In this document: positions 45,813 through 53,421 of the stretch, piece after piece
Numbering within the stretch: position 1 is the stretch's first letter
How the letters are laid out: every line of letters begins with the position of its first letter
Notes under the pieces: generated by a model
Seen by the model: only the letters and a program-made list of their open reading frames with translations
What the model was told of the DNA's origin: nothing
The model's database searches: none
Position numbers and translations under genes: made by a program
Assembly: GCA_036389485.1 (NCBI GenBank)
Contig: DASVPR010000033.1
Coordinates: forward strand, 1 to 64,000
DNA: 64,000 nt
Reading direction: 5' to 3'
Source of the DNA: CADCVT01 sp036389485
GTDB lineage: Bacteria > Actinomycetota > Thermoleophilia > Solirubrobacterales > Solirubrobacteraceae

Positions 45813-45948
45813 ACATTGCGGTGCCAGGCACGTAAACATTGCGGTGCCAGGCACGTGAACATTGCGGTGCCAGGCACGTGAACATTGCGGTGCCAGGCAC
45901 GTAAACATTGCGGTGCCAGGCACGTGAACATTGCGGTGCCAGGCACGT
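45795..45948. repeat. 23-bp tandem array with a GTGCCAGGCAC palindrome
   Basis: Six complete 23-bp units and a 16-bp partial one. Each is GCGGTGCCAGGCACGT then AAACATT or GAACATT; the only variation is that one A/G. Each unit carries the perfect 11-nt palindrome GTGCCAGGCAC. The 23-bp spacing is close to two helical turns. No spacers lie between units, so it is not CRISPR. The array sits in the gap between the GNAT pseudogene and the keto-acid decarboxylase gene; the remaining 77 bp show nothing else. Confidence 0.95.
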
Positions 45949-46025
45949 CTCCCCGGGGTGCCCCGAAGGCGGCGCGACGTGAGCCGAGCCGGCCCCGTCG
46001 ACGCGCCGCACCGCGCGGGCCGCGC

Positions 46026-47720
46026 TCAGCCGGGATCCTCGGCGAGCCGCCTGATGTTGTCCGGCAGATCCCGCTCGGGGACGCGCACCTCGATCAGGGA
46101 GAACGTCCCGGTCTGCGCCCGCGCGGCGGCGAGCGCCGCGTCCAGCTCGCCGAGCGTGCTCGCGACGAACCCGGCGCCGCCGAACGCCTCCGCGAGCTTC
46201 ACGTAGTCCCACCGCGGGAGCAGGTTGAACGCCTCCGGCGCCTCCCCCTTCGTGTAGAAGCCCAGGTTCACCAGCGCCTGCTCGATGCCGTAGAGGCCGT
46301 TGGACATGACGCACACGATCGCCGCCTGCCTGTGCTCGGCCAGCGTCGAGAGCGCCTGGCAGTCCATCTGGAAGCCGCCGTCGCCGACGACCACCACCGC
46401 CCGCCGCGACGGCGCGCCGAACCCGACGCCGACCGCGGCGCCGACGGTGTGCCCGATCGAGCCCCACGCCGACTGCGCGACGAACCCGTCCGTCGCGACC
46501 CGCACGTCGCCGGCCAGATACAGCGAGTTGCTGGTGTCCGCGACGAGCACGGTCGAGTCGTCGACGAACTGCGCGATGCGCGCGAAGAAGGATTCGTACG
46601 TCAGCGCGTCCGACGGCGGCGCACCCACGGCGCGCAGCGGGGCGAGGGCGGAGCGCAGCTCGTCGGCGGCCTCGTCCGGCGCTCGCACGCGCGCGCCCGT
46701 GAGCTGCCGTTCGAGCTCCGCGAGGAACGGCTCGAGCGGAACGTCGTCGTAGGCGTGGTAGCCGATCCGCACGCGGCCGTCCCACGCGAGGACCATCGTG
46801 CCGTACGCGTCGCCGACGAGGTCCAGGAAGTCGTCGGTCACGAGCGTGCCGAGCGCGAGGACGCAGTCCGACGCCTTGACCGCGTCCGCGACGCGCGTCA
46901 ACGCGGGCGCACCGTCGAAGACGCCGAGGTACCGCGGGTGGTCCTCGTTGACCGTCGCCTTGCCCATGAGGTCGCACGCGAACGGGAGCCCCACCGCCTC
47001 GACCAGCCGCTCGACCGCCTTCCCCAGCCCGCGGCGCTTGACCTCGACGCCGTACCAGAGCAGGGGCCGCTGCGCCCCGCGCAGCCGCGCGACGACCTCG
47101 GCGGCGGCCTGCTCGACCGCCGCGCCGACGCAGGGCAGCGGAGCGGGCAGGATCGGCCCCGACGGGGCGGCGCACGCCCGCGCCCAAGCGTCCTTCTCCA
47201 CCTCGAGGTAGACCGGTCGCCGAGTGCCCAGGCACGCGGTCAACGCGGCGTCGATCTGGGCGGGGGCCGCGGCCGGGTCGGAGACGACCTCCTGGTGCAC
47301 CGTCACCCGCGCGAACGCCTCGAGGTTCGAGCGCAGGTCGCCGGTGGAGTGGTGAAACAGCACGCCCTCGACGCGCTCCTGCTGGCGGTTCGCGGTGCTC
47401 GGGCTGCCGTTCACGACGACGACGGGGAGCATCTCCACGTAGCAGCCCGCGATCGCGTTCAGCAGGCTGAACGCGCCGACGCCGAACGTCACACACGCCG
47501 CGCCGACCCCGTTGAGCCGCGTGTACCCGTCCGCCGCGTACCCGGCGACAAGCTCGCTCGGCGTCCCGATCCGCACCGGCGCGCCCGCGACGTCGACCGC
47601 CGAGAGGAACGGCCCGGCGTAGTCGCCCGGGACGGCGAAGAGGTGGCCGACGCCGATGTCCGAGAGGCGTTGCGCGAGGTAGCTCGCGACCGTCGTCGCC
47701 GGCTCAGGGGCCGAGGTCAT
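46026..47720 (-). CDS. Thiamine-diphosphate-dependent 2-keto-acid decarboxylase (pyruvate/indolepyruvate decarboxylase-like)
   Basis: A 564-residue ThDP enzyme. The N-terminal AVPGDYAG, the activating Glu56 in TPSELVAGYAADGY and the paired histidines (His123-His124, in GVLFHHSTGD) are typical of pyruvate/indolepyruvate decarboxylases. The C-terminal cofactor motif is VVGDGGFQMDCQALSTLAE then VMSNGLYGIEQ. It should release CO2 from a 2-keto acid to give an aldehyde. Its start overlaps the stop of a flavin amino-acid oxidase by 17 bp; that enzyme would supply the keto acid. Aromatic keto acids are a good guess, not proven. Confidence 0.85.
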   Translation of the reverse strand: MTSAPEPATTVASYLAQRLSDIGVGHLFAVPGDYAGPFLSAVDVAGAPVRIGTPSELVAGYAADGYTRLNGVGAACVTFGVGAFSLLNAIAGCYVEMLPVVVVNGSPSTANRQQERVEGVLFHHSTGDLRSNLEAFARVTVHQEVVSDPAAAPAQIDAALTACLGTRRPVYLEVEKDAWARACAAPSGPILPAPLPCVGAAVEQAAAEVVARLRGAQRPLLWYGVEVKRRGLGKAVERLVEAVGLPFACDLMGKATVNEDHPRYLGVFDGAPALTRVADAVKASDCVLALGTLVTDDFLDLVGDAYGTMVLAWDGRVRIGYHAYDDVPLEPFLAELERQLTGARVRAPDEAADELRSALAPLRAVGAPPSDALTYESFFARIAQFVDDSTVLVADTSNSLYLAGDVRVATDGFVAQSAWGSIGHTVGAAVGVGFGAPSRRAVVVVGDGGFQMDCQALSTLAEHRQAAIVCVMSNGLYGIEQALVNLGFYTKGEAPEAFNLLPRWDYVKLAEAFGGAGFVASTLGELDAALAAARAQTGTFSLIEVRVPERDLPDNIRRLAEDPG

Positions 47721-49311
47721 ACTCGTGCGGGATCCACCCGGGGCGCGGCAGGCCGAAGTGGTCCTCGAGCATCCGCTCGGCCACCTGCAGCGCGCCCTCG
47801 ACCCAGCCCTGGTTGTTCGAGTACGCCTCGCCGCAGACGTAGACCTCCTGTTTGGGGTCCGGCTTGCGCATCCGCTCCATGACGTCCCAGTAGGGGTAGC
47901 CCGCCTTCCAGGCGTGCCAGCCGCCGCCGTACGGGTCGCGCGTCCAGTCCTGGTAGCGCGCGGCGATCGGGTCGGGAACGTACTCGACGCCGTGCAACGT
48001 GCGGATCTGCTCCTGGGCCTGCTCGACCATCTGGCGGGTCGGCAGCCAGTGGGCGTTCGCGACCGCGTCCTCGCCCTCCTCCGCCGCCCGCAGCGCGAGC
48101 TCGGGGGGGCTGAACTTGTCGCCCGCCTCGAGCGCCTTCCAGAACGAGACCGACCCGAGGTCGTTGTAGCTCGCCATCATCAGCGACGCGAGGTTCGTGT
48201 CGTCGCCGCCCGGCTGCTCGCCCTCGGTGCCGAAGTAGAACGTCTGGCGGATCGGCATGTCGGTGATCGACCGGCCCGCCTGGACGCCGAGCGCCCGCCA
48301 CCACGGGTACGGGTAGACGAGGAACAGCTTGAACGCGGCCTGGATGATGATCGACCGGAGGAGGTCGTCCCGGACCTTTCCCCGCGTCTGCAGCGGGGCC
48401 CAGTCGACAAGCTCGAGCGAGCGGCGGGGCATCGCGAGGACGACCCGCGTCGCGGTGACCTCGACCGTCGCGCGCGGCGCGACGTCCACCGTGTTGCCGT
48501 CGGGGAGGCTCTTCGTGCGAACGAACACCAGCCGGTACGGGCCGTCCCCGTCGCGCTCGACCGAGACGAGCCGGTGGTTGCGGCGCAGCCCGCCCGGCGC
48601 CGCCGCCTCGAATCGCTCGGCGAGCGCGATCGGCAGCTGCTGGTAGCCCTGCTTGAGCGTCGCGTAGACGATCGACGGCGCGAACTCGTTCGTCGGGAGC
48701 GAGGAGACCGCGTTCGAGTTCGCGACGTTCGTGTAGTAGCCGCCGCCGTCGCTCATGAGGAAGAACGCCTCGCTCGAGAGCACGCGGTACAGCAGGTTCC
48801 AGAAGCCGATCTGGTAGAGCGGCTTGCCGAATGCCTGCGCGTTGAACCACTCCTTCTGCTTCATGCTCGCGGCGTTCGGGAACAGCGAGTCCATGACGTA
48901 GGCCTGGAGCTGGTCCGGGTTCATCCCGCGCTCCACCGTGTTGACGGCGTACGGCACCTTGTCGGGGTCGGCGAAGTCGCGGGCGCGGAAGAGGCGGCCG
49001 CGCAGGTGCATGATGTTGTTCTCGCCCGAGACCGCCGGGGGCGCGCCCATCGGGAAGGGCTGCGTGGCGAGGTCCAGCTCGGCGACGAGCCCCGTCACCA
49101 CCTCGTGCTCCTTCGGGATGAACCGCATGCCGCCCAGCTCGGCGTGCACGTTCGGCAGCTCGTCGAAGGTGTAGCTGTAGAGGCGGCCGCCGACCCGCCC
49201 GCTGTACTCGAACAGTCCGACGCGCTTGCCGGCCTCGGCCAGTCTCCACGCCGAGTACGCGCCGGAGACGCCGGCTCCGACGACCGCGATGTCGAGGGTT
49301 TCTTGCGCCAT
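47704..49311 (-). CDS. Flavin-containing amine oxidase, L-amino-acid-oxidase-like
   Basis: A 535-residue FAD enzyme. DIAVVGAGVSGAYSAWRLAE is the dinucleotide motif, FEYSGRVGGRLYSYTF follows, AELGGMRFIPKEHE is the substrate-domain entry, and VYVCGEAYSNNQGWVEGAL closes the FAD site. No signal peptide is present, so it is cytosolic, unlike many secreted L-amino-acid oxidases. It would oxidise an amino acid to the keto acid, ammonia and H2O2. It is co-transcribed with the decarboxylase. A likely promoter overlaps its 5' end at 49322-49348. Confidence 0.85.
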   Translation of the reverse strand: MAQETLDIAVVGAGVSGAYSAWRLAEAGKRVGLFEYSGRVGGRLYSYTFDELPNVHAELGGMRFIPKEHEVVTGLVAELDLATQPFPMGAPPAVSGENNIMHLRGRLFRARDFADPDKVPYAVNTVERGMNPDQLQAYVMDSLFPNAASMKQKEWFNAQAFGKPLYQIGFWNLLYRVLSSEAFFLMSDGGGYYTNVANSNAVSSLPTNEFAPSIVYATLKQGYQQLPIALAERFEAAAPGGLRRNHRLVSVERDGDGPYRLVFVRTKSLPDGNTVDVAPRATVEVTATRVVLAMPRRSLELVDWAPLQTRGKVRDDLLRSIIIQAAFKLFLVYPYPWWRALGVQAGRSITDMPIRQTFYFGTEGEQPGGDDTNLASLMMASYNDLGSVSFWKALEAGDKFSPPELALRAAEEGEDAVANAHWLPTRQMVEQAQEQIRTLHGVEYVPDPIAARYQDWTRDPYGGGWHAWKAGYPYWDVMERMRKPDPKQEVYVCGEAYSNNQGWVEGALQVAERMLEDHFGLPRPGWIPHEYDLGP

Positions 49312-49321
49312 TCGGCCGATC

Positions 49322-49348
49322 CTTATCGGACAGCTTCCGACGTGTCAA
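49322..49348 (-). promoter_or_regulatory. Possible promoter of the oxidase-decarboxylase operon
   Basis: On the minus strand, TTGACA at 49348-49343 and GATAAG at 49327-49322, spaced 15 bp. The -10 lies 10 bp before the ATG at 49311, so the message would be nearly leaderless. An AAGGA in the same place could instead be a Shine-Dalgarno. Confidence 0.45.
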
Positions 49349-49356
49349 CGACGCTG

Positions 49357-49773
49357 TCAGGCTACGAGCCGGCGGCGCGGCTGGCGCGCGCGGAGCATCC
49401 TCCTGACGCTCCACGATCCCCCGGCGTGCCACGCGAGCACGACCAGCCACGGCAGGAGCATGAGCGCGGGCCAGAACTCGCCGCGGCCCGCGACGATCCA
49501 GAGGCCGCCGAGGAACAGCGCGACGAACGCGAACGCGGCGAGGTGCGCGCGGAGCAGGAGGCGGTCGACGCGGTCGACGGCGCGAGCGATGCGTGCGCCG
49601 TGGTCGCGCGGCAGGTCGCGCAGGAGCGCGCGCAGCTCGCCCCGGTACCGGGCGCTGTAGGCGAGGCCGACGCGCTCCTCGAGCTCCGCCACCGACAGAC
49701 GCCCCGCCGCCGCGTGGTCGCGCAGGGCCCGGGCGCAGCTCTCCCGCTCGGCGTCGGATGCGCGCGTCGCCAT
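49357..49773 (-). CDS. DUF1707 (SHOCT-like) protein with 2TM domain
   Basis: A 138-residue protein. Residues 1-55 are the DUF1707 pattern: ASDAERESCARALRDHAAAG, RLSVAELEERVGLAYSARYR and ELRALLRDLP. Residues 75-115 form two hydrophobic segments (FAFVALFLGGLWIVAG and a second). This domain pair is common in actinobacterial membrane proteins of unknown function. It lies on the same strand as the oxidase, 45 bp upstream of its start, but with a promoter in between. Confidence 0.85.
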   Translation of the reverse strand: MATRASDAERESCARALRDHAAAGRLSVAELEERVGLAYSARYRGELRALLRDLPRDHGARIARAVDRVDRLLLRAHLAAFAFVALFLGGLWIVAGRGEFWPALMLLPWLVVLAWHAGGSWSVRRMLRARQPRRRLVA

Positions 49774-49851
49774 GCCCTCAGTCTATGTCGCGCCGGAGGG
49801 ATGGACGAACGTACGAGGAAATATCCGGCGAGCCGCTGCGTTCACACCACC

Positions 49852-50451
49852 ATGGGCACGATCATCGACATGCAGTCCGCCCGCCGGCGGCGCGAGGGAA
49901 CGACCTTCACGTTCGACCTCGCCTCGCCGTGGACGTACCTCGCGGCCCACGCGGTCACGGCGCGGTTCCCGGACGCGCGGTGGGTGCCCGCGCTCGCCCC
50001 GCCCGAGGCGGACGGCGAGGGCGAGGGCGAGCGGGCGGAGCGCGTCGCGCGCGAGCTCGGGCTGCGGTTCGCGGTGCCGCGGCGCCGCCCGGAGGGTCTC
50101 GCGGCCGCACGGGCGGCGTGCCACGCGGCGGAGCACGGCAGGGCGAAGGAGTTCGCCCTCGCCGCCGCGAGGCTCGCGTGGGGCTGGGGGCAGGACCTCG
50201 ACGGCCACGAGCTGATCGCGCAGGCGGCGGGCATCGCGGAGCTGCCGCTCGACCCCGTGCTCGAGGCGACGTTCGACCCGCGCCGTGACGCCGTGCTGCG
50301 CTCCGCTGCGGTCGACGGAGCGCCGGCGCTCACGACGCCGGCGGGCGTGGTGCTCGACGGCCCGGCGCTCGCCGCCGCTCAGACGAGCTCGATGAAGACC
50401 ATCTCGGTCGAGTCGCTGCGACGCGGACCGAGCTTGAGGATCCGGGTGTAG
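49852..50451 (+). CDS. DsbA-family (2-hydroxychromene-2-carboxylate isomerase-like) protein
   Basis: A 199-residue thioredoxin-fold protein. FTFDLASPWTYLAAHAVTAR resembles the start of HCCA isomerase/DsbA-like proteins, with Ser-Pro in place of a CxxC redox pair, so it is more likely a glutathione-transferase-like isomerase than an oxidoreductase. HAVTARFPDARW, GWGQDLDGHELIA and the cis-proline region GAPALTTPAGVVL fit the fold. The open frame does not stop until 50451, overlapping the 3' end of convergent rplQ by 73 bp. The start is ATG 49852 or 49870. Confidence 0.7.
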   Translation: MGTIIDMQSARRRREGTTFTFDLASPWTYLAAHAVTARFPDARWVPALAPPEADGEGEGERAERVARELGLRFAVPRRRPEGLAAARAACHAAEHGRAKEFALAAARLAWGWGQDLDGHELIAQAAGIAELPLDPVLEATFDPRRDAVLRSAAVDGAPALTTPAGVVLDGPALAAAQTSSMKTISVESLRRGPSLRIRV

Positions 50452-50732
50452 CCCCCGGGCCGCTCCGCGTACCGCGGCGCGACCTCCTCGAACAGCTTGT
50501 GGACGGTGAACTTGTCCTGCCCCAGGGCGCTCAGCGCCTGGCGGCGGGCGTGCAGGTCGCCGCGCTTCGCCAGCGTGATCAGCTGCTCGACCTCGGGCTT
50601 GACGGCCTTCGCCTTCGCCTCCGTGGTCTTGATCCGCTCGTGCTCGATGACCTCCTTGCAGAGGTTCATCAGGAGCGCCTTGCGATGCGAGGCGCTCCGC
50701 GAGAGCTTGTGCCGCTGCTTCTGATGGCGCAT
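50379..50732 (-). CDS. rplQ: 50S ribosomal protein L17
   Basis: A 117-residue protein starting MRHQKQRHKLSRSASHRKAL, with KTTEAKAKAVKPEVEQLITL and YTRILKLGPRRSDSTEMVFI, all standard for L17. It lies near the peptide exit tunnel. It is the last gene of the alpha operon, 17 bp after rpoA. Its 3' end overlaps a convergent gene by 73 bp. Confidence 0.97.
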   Translation of the reverse strand: MRHQKQRHKLSRSASHRKALLMNLCKEVIEHERIKTTEAKAKAVKPEVEQLITLAKRGDLHARRQALSALGQDKFTVHKLFEEVAPRYAERPGGYTRILKLGPRRSDSTEMVFIELV

Positions 50733-50749
50733 CGCGAGGGAATCCCGGC

Positions 50750-51733
50750 CTAGTCGTCCCGCAGGTTCAGCCCGCGGGCGTTCAGCGTCTCGACGACCTC
50801 GTCGATCGACTTCTTGCCGAAGTTCGGGATCGCCGCCAGCTCGCTCTCCGACTTCGAGATCAGGTCGCCGACCGTCTGGATCCCCGCGCGCTTCAGGCAG
50901 TTGTACGACCGCACGCCGAGCTCGAGCTCCTCGATGAGGATGTCCTGCATCGGCCCGGCGCCCGGGCCGGCGCCCGCGCCGACCGCTGCCGCGGCTCCGT
51001 TGCCGCCGCCGTCCAGCGCCCCGCCCGGGCCGGCGCGCAGCTCCTCGACGCGGTCCGCGTCGGTGAAGATCGCCAGCTGGGAGATGAGGATCTCGGACGC
51101 CTCGCGCAGCGCCGCCGCCGGCTCGATGGAGCCGTCGGTCTCGATGTCGAGCGTCAGCTTGTCGTAGTCCGTCCGCTGCCCGACGCGCGCGCCCTCGACC
51201 GAGTACGCCACCCGGCGCACCGGCGAGAAGATCGAGTCGATCGGGATGACGCCGATCGGCTGGTCGGGGGACTTGTTGTCCTCCGCCGGCCGGTAGCCCC
51301 GGCCGCGCCCGATCGTCATGTACATCTCGAGCTTCGTCTTCTTCTCGAGCGTCGCGATGTGCACGTCCGGGTTGAGGATCTCGACGCCGGCGGGCAGGTC
51401 GATGTCCTTGGCGGTCACCTCGCCCGGCCCGGTCACGACCAGCGGCGCCTCGACCTCGGTGGCGTCCGAGTGCATCTTGCACACGATGCCCTTGAGGTTG
51501 AGGACGATGTCGGTGACGTCCTCGGCGACGCCCGCGATGGTGGAGAACTCGTGCGCGACGCCCTCGATCCGCACGGACGTCACCGCCGCGCCGGCCAGCG
51601 AGGACAGCAGCACGCGGCGAAGCGAGTTGCCGAAGGTGTAGCCGAAGCCGCGGTCGAGGGGCTCGATCGTGAACGAGCCGCGGTTCTCCTCGACGGATTC
51701 ACCGGTGATGCGAGGGATCTGGAAGTCGAGCAT
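50750..51733 (-). CDS. rpoA: RNA polymerase alpha subunit
   Basis: A 327-residue subunit. The N-terminal assembly domain is at 1-230 (GFGYTFGNSLRRVLLSSLAG, GEVTAKDIDLPAGVEILNPD). A Gly/Ala/Pro linker follows, and the C-terminal UP-element/activator-binding domain covers about 260-320 (LELGVRSYNCLKRAGIQTVG, FGKKSIDEVVETLNARGL). It organises beta and beta-prime and contacts regulators. Standard alpha-operon position between rpsD and rplQ. Confidence 0.98.
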   Translation of the reverse strand: MLDFQIPRITGESVEENRGSFTIEPLDRGFGYTFGNSLRRVLLSSLAGAAVTSVRIEGVAHEFSTIAGVAEDVTDIVLNLKGIVCKMHSDATEVEAPLVVTGPGEVTAKDIDLPAGVEILNPDVHIATLEKKTKLEMYMTIGRGRGYRPAEDNKSPDQPIGVIPIDSIFSPVRRVAYSVEGARVGQRTDYDKLTLDIETDGSIEPAAALREASEILISQLAIFTDADRVEELRAGPGGALDGGGNGAAAAVGAGAGPGAGPMQDILIEELELGVRSYNCLKRAGIQTVGDLISKSESELAAIPNFGKKSIDEVVETLNARGLNLRDD

Positions 51734-51801
51734 CGGAGGTCCTTGTTCGTGTCACGCGCCGCCCGGCGCACTTCCCGGGCCGGCGGTCGAAAACGGCGGT
51801 C

Positions 51802-52422
51802 TTACTTGGAGTACAGCTCGACGATGAGCTGCTCCTGCACCGGGGCGGCGATCTCCCGGCGCTCAGGCTTGCGCAGCACCTTGGCGGTGAGCGCGTCGTG
51901 GTCGGCCTGCAACCACGCCGGCACCTGTGCGGTGAGCTCGGTGGCGTCCCGGATCACGGGCTCGGCGGGGGTGCCGGCCTTGACCGCGATGACGTCGCCT
52001 TCGCGCACCTGATAGCTGGGGATGTCGACCCGGCGCCCGTTCACGGTCCAGTGACCGTGGCGGATGAGCTGGCGGGCCTGGCGGCGCGAGCCGGCGAAGC
52101 CGAGGCGCACGAGGACGTTGTCCAGCCGGCTCTCGAGCATCGTCAGCAGGTTCTCGCCCGTGATGCCGGGCTGGCGCGACGCCTTCTCGTAGTAGTTGCG
52201 GAACTGCTTCTCCAGCACGCCGTAGTAGCGGCGGGCCTTCTGCTTCTCGCGGAGCTGCACGCGGTACTCGCTCTGCTTCTGGCGGCCACGGCCGTGCTCG
52301 CCCGGCGGGTACGCGCGGCGCTCGACGCCGCACTTGTCGGTGAGGCAGCGCTCGCCCTTGAGGAACAGCTTCTGCCCCTCGCGGCGGCACTGCTTGCACT
52401 GTGCTCCGGTATCTCGTGCCAT
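51802..52422 (-). CDS. rpsD: 30S ribosomal protein S4
   Basis: A 206-residue protein with the S4 RNA-binding domain (RLDNVLVRLGFAGSRRQARQ, GHWTVNGRRVDIPSYQVREG). The N-terminus has Cys9-x2-Cys12-x13-Cys26-x4-Cys31, a zinc-binding C-plus version of S4. S4 nucleates 30S assembly and often represses its own operon. Its start overlaps the rpsK stop (ATGA). A 68-bp gap to rpoA follows. Confidence 0.97.
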   Translation of the reverse strand: MARDTGAQCKQCRREGQKLFLKGERCLTDKCGVERRAYPPGEHGRGRQKQSEYRVQLREKQKARRYYGVLEKQFRNYYEKASRQPGITGENLLTMLESRLDNVLVRLGFAGSRRQARQLIRHGHWTVNGRRVDIPSYQVREGDVIAVKAGTPAEPVIRDATELTAQVPAWLQADHDALTAKVLRKPERREIAAPVQEQLIVELYSK

Positions 52423-52820
52423 CAGACGCGCCGCCGCTTGCGGGGACGGCACCCGTTGTGGGCCTGCGGGGTCACGTCGCGCACGCCGGTCACCTCGAGC
52501 CCGGCCGCCTGGAGCGACCGGATCGCGGTCTCGCGGCCGGAGCCGGGACCCTTGACGTAGACCTCCACCTTCTGGAGGCCCTGCTCGATGCCCTTGCGGG
52601 CCGCTGAGTCGGCGGTCACCTGCGCGGCGAACGGCGTCGACTTGCGGGACCCCTTGAAGCCGGCCCCGCCGGCGGACTCCCACGCGATGACGTTCCCCTC
52701 GCGGTCGGTGAGCGACACGATCGTGTTGTTGAACGAGGTCTTGATGTGGGCCTGGCCCACCGGGATGTTCTTCTTCGGCTTGCGGCGGCCGCGCTGCGGG
52801 CGGCGGGGAGCGGGACTCAT
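52422..52820 (-). CDS. rpsK: 30S ribosomal protein S11
   Basis: A 132-residue S11, with NIPVGQAHIKTSFNNTIVSL, AGGAGFKGSRKSTPFAAQV and the C-terminal GVRDVTPQAHNGCRPRKRRR. It shapes the platform of the small subunit at the mRNA exit. The start directly abuts the rpsM stop and its stop overlaps rpsD. Confidence 0.97.
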   Translation of the reverse strand: MSPAPRRPQRGRRKPKKNIPVGQAHIKTSFNNTIVSLTDREGNVIAWESAGGAGFKGSRKSTPFAAQVTADSAARKGIEQGLQKVEVYVKGPGSGRETAIRSLQAAGLEVTGVRDVTPQAHNGCRPRKRRRV

Positions 52821-53204
52821 CTACTTCTTGGTCGCCTTCTTCTTTCCGGCGACCTGCATGCGCTTCGGGCCCTTCCGCGTGCGCGCGTTGGTCTTGGTGT
52901 TCTGGCCGCGGACCGGCAGGCCGCGCCGGTGGCGCAGGCCGCGGTAGCAGCCGATCTCCATGAGCCGCTTGACGTTCTGGGAGCGCTCGCGGCGCAGGTC
53001 GCCCTCGACGGTCAGCTCGCTGTCGATCGTGTCGCGGAGCTTGCCGATCTCGTCCTCGGTCAGGTCGCGCACGTACGTGTCCGGGTCGACGCCCGACTTC
53101 TTCAGGAGGTCGTTGGCGGTCGACCGGCCGATGCCGTAGATGTACGTCAGGCCGATCTCGGCACGCTTGTTGAGCGGGATGTTGATGCCGGCGATGCGTG
53201 CCAT
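52821..53204 (-). CDS. rpsM: 30S ribosomal protein S13
   Basis: A 127-residue S13: MARIAGINIPLNKRAEIGLT, YIYGIGRSTANDLLKKSGV, then RGLRHRRGLPVRGQNTKTNA and a lysine-rich tail. It forms the head bridge to the large subunit and touches P-site tRNA. It follows rpmJ by 4 bp. Confidence 0.97.
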   Translation of the reverse strand: MARIAGINIPLNKRAEIGLTYIYGIGRSTANDLLKKSGVDPDTYVRDLTEDEIGKLRDTIDSELTVEGDLRRERSQNVKRLMEIGCYRGLRHRRGLPVRGQNTKTNARTRKGPKRMQVAGKKKATKK

Positions 53205-53208
53205 GGCT

Positions 53209-53322
53209 CTAGCCCTGCCTCTGCTTGTGACGCGGGTTGGAGCAGATCACGAGGATCGCGCCGTGGCGGCGGATGATCTTGCACTTCTCGCACATCGGCT
53301 TGACCGACGGTCGAACCTTCAC
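53209..53322 (-). CDS. rpmJ: 50S ribosomal protein L36
   Basis: A 37-residue protein from GTG 53322: MKVRPSVKPMCEKCKIIRRH, then a second half with VICSNPRHKQRQG. Cys11, Cys14, Cys27 and His32 form the zinc ribbon of the C-plus L36 type. It is normally preceded by infA, which is absent here; the next gene upstream is the AfsR-like regulator. Confidence 0.95.
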   Translation of the reverse strand: MKVRPSVKPMCEKCKIIRRHGAILVICSNPRHKQRQG

Positions 53323-53391
53323 TGAAGCCTTTCGGACGACGGGGGAAGAGGATGCGCGCAGGCCGGTGAGGCCGCACAGGCGCGACCGCTC

Positions 53392-53421
53392 AGGTTAGCA
53401 CGCCCCTGAGCAGGGTCTCAG
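53392..53421 (-). promoter_or_regulatory. Possible promoter of the rpmJ-rplQ (alpha) operon
   Basis: On the minus strand, an extended -10 TGCTAACCT (TAACCT at 53397-53392) lies 18 bp from CTGAGA (53421-53416). The stretch overlaps a small hairpin (CCTGAG / CTCAGG, 53405-53422) that spans the end of the AfsR-like gene. It would serve the ribosomal genes cut off from the upstream operon by the insertion. Confidence 0.4.

Noticed and set aside
45795..45948. CRISPR array
   Set aside because: The 23-bp units are directly abutting with no spacers, and no cas genes are present.
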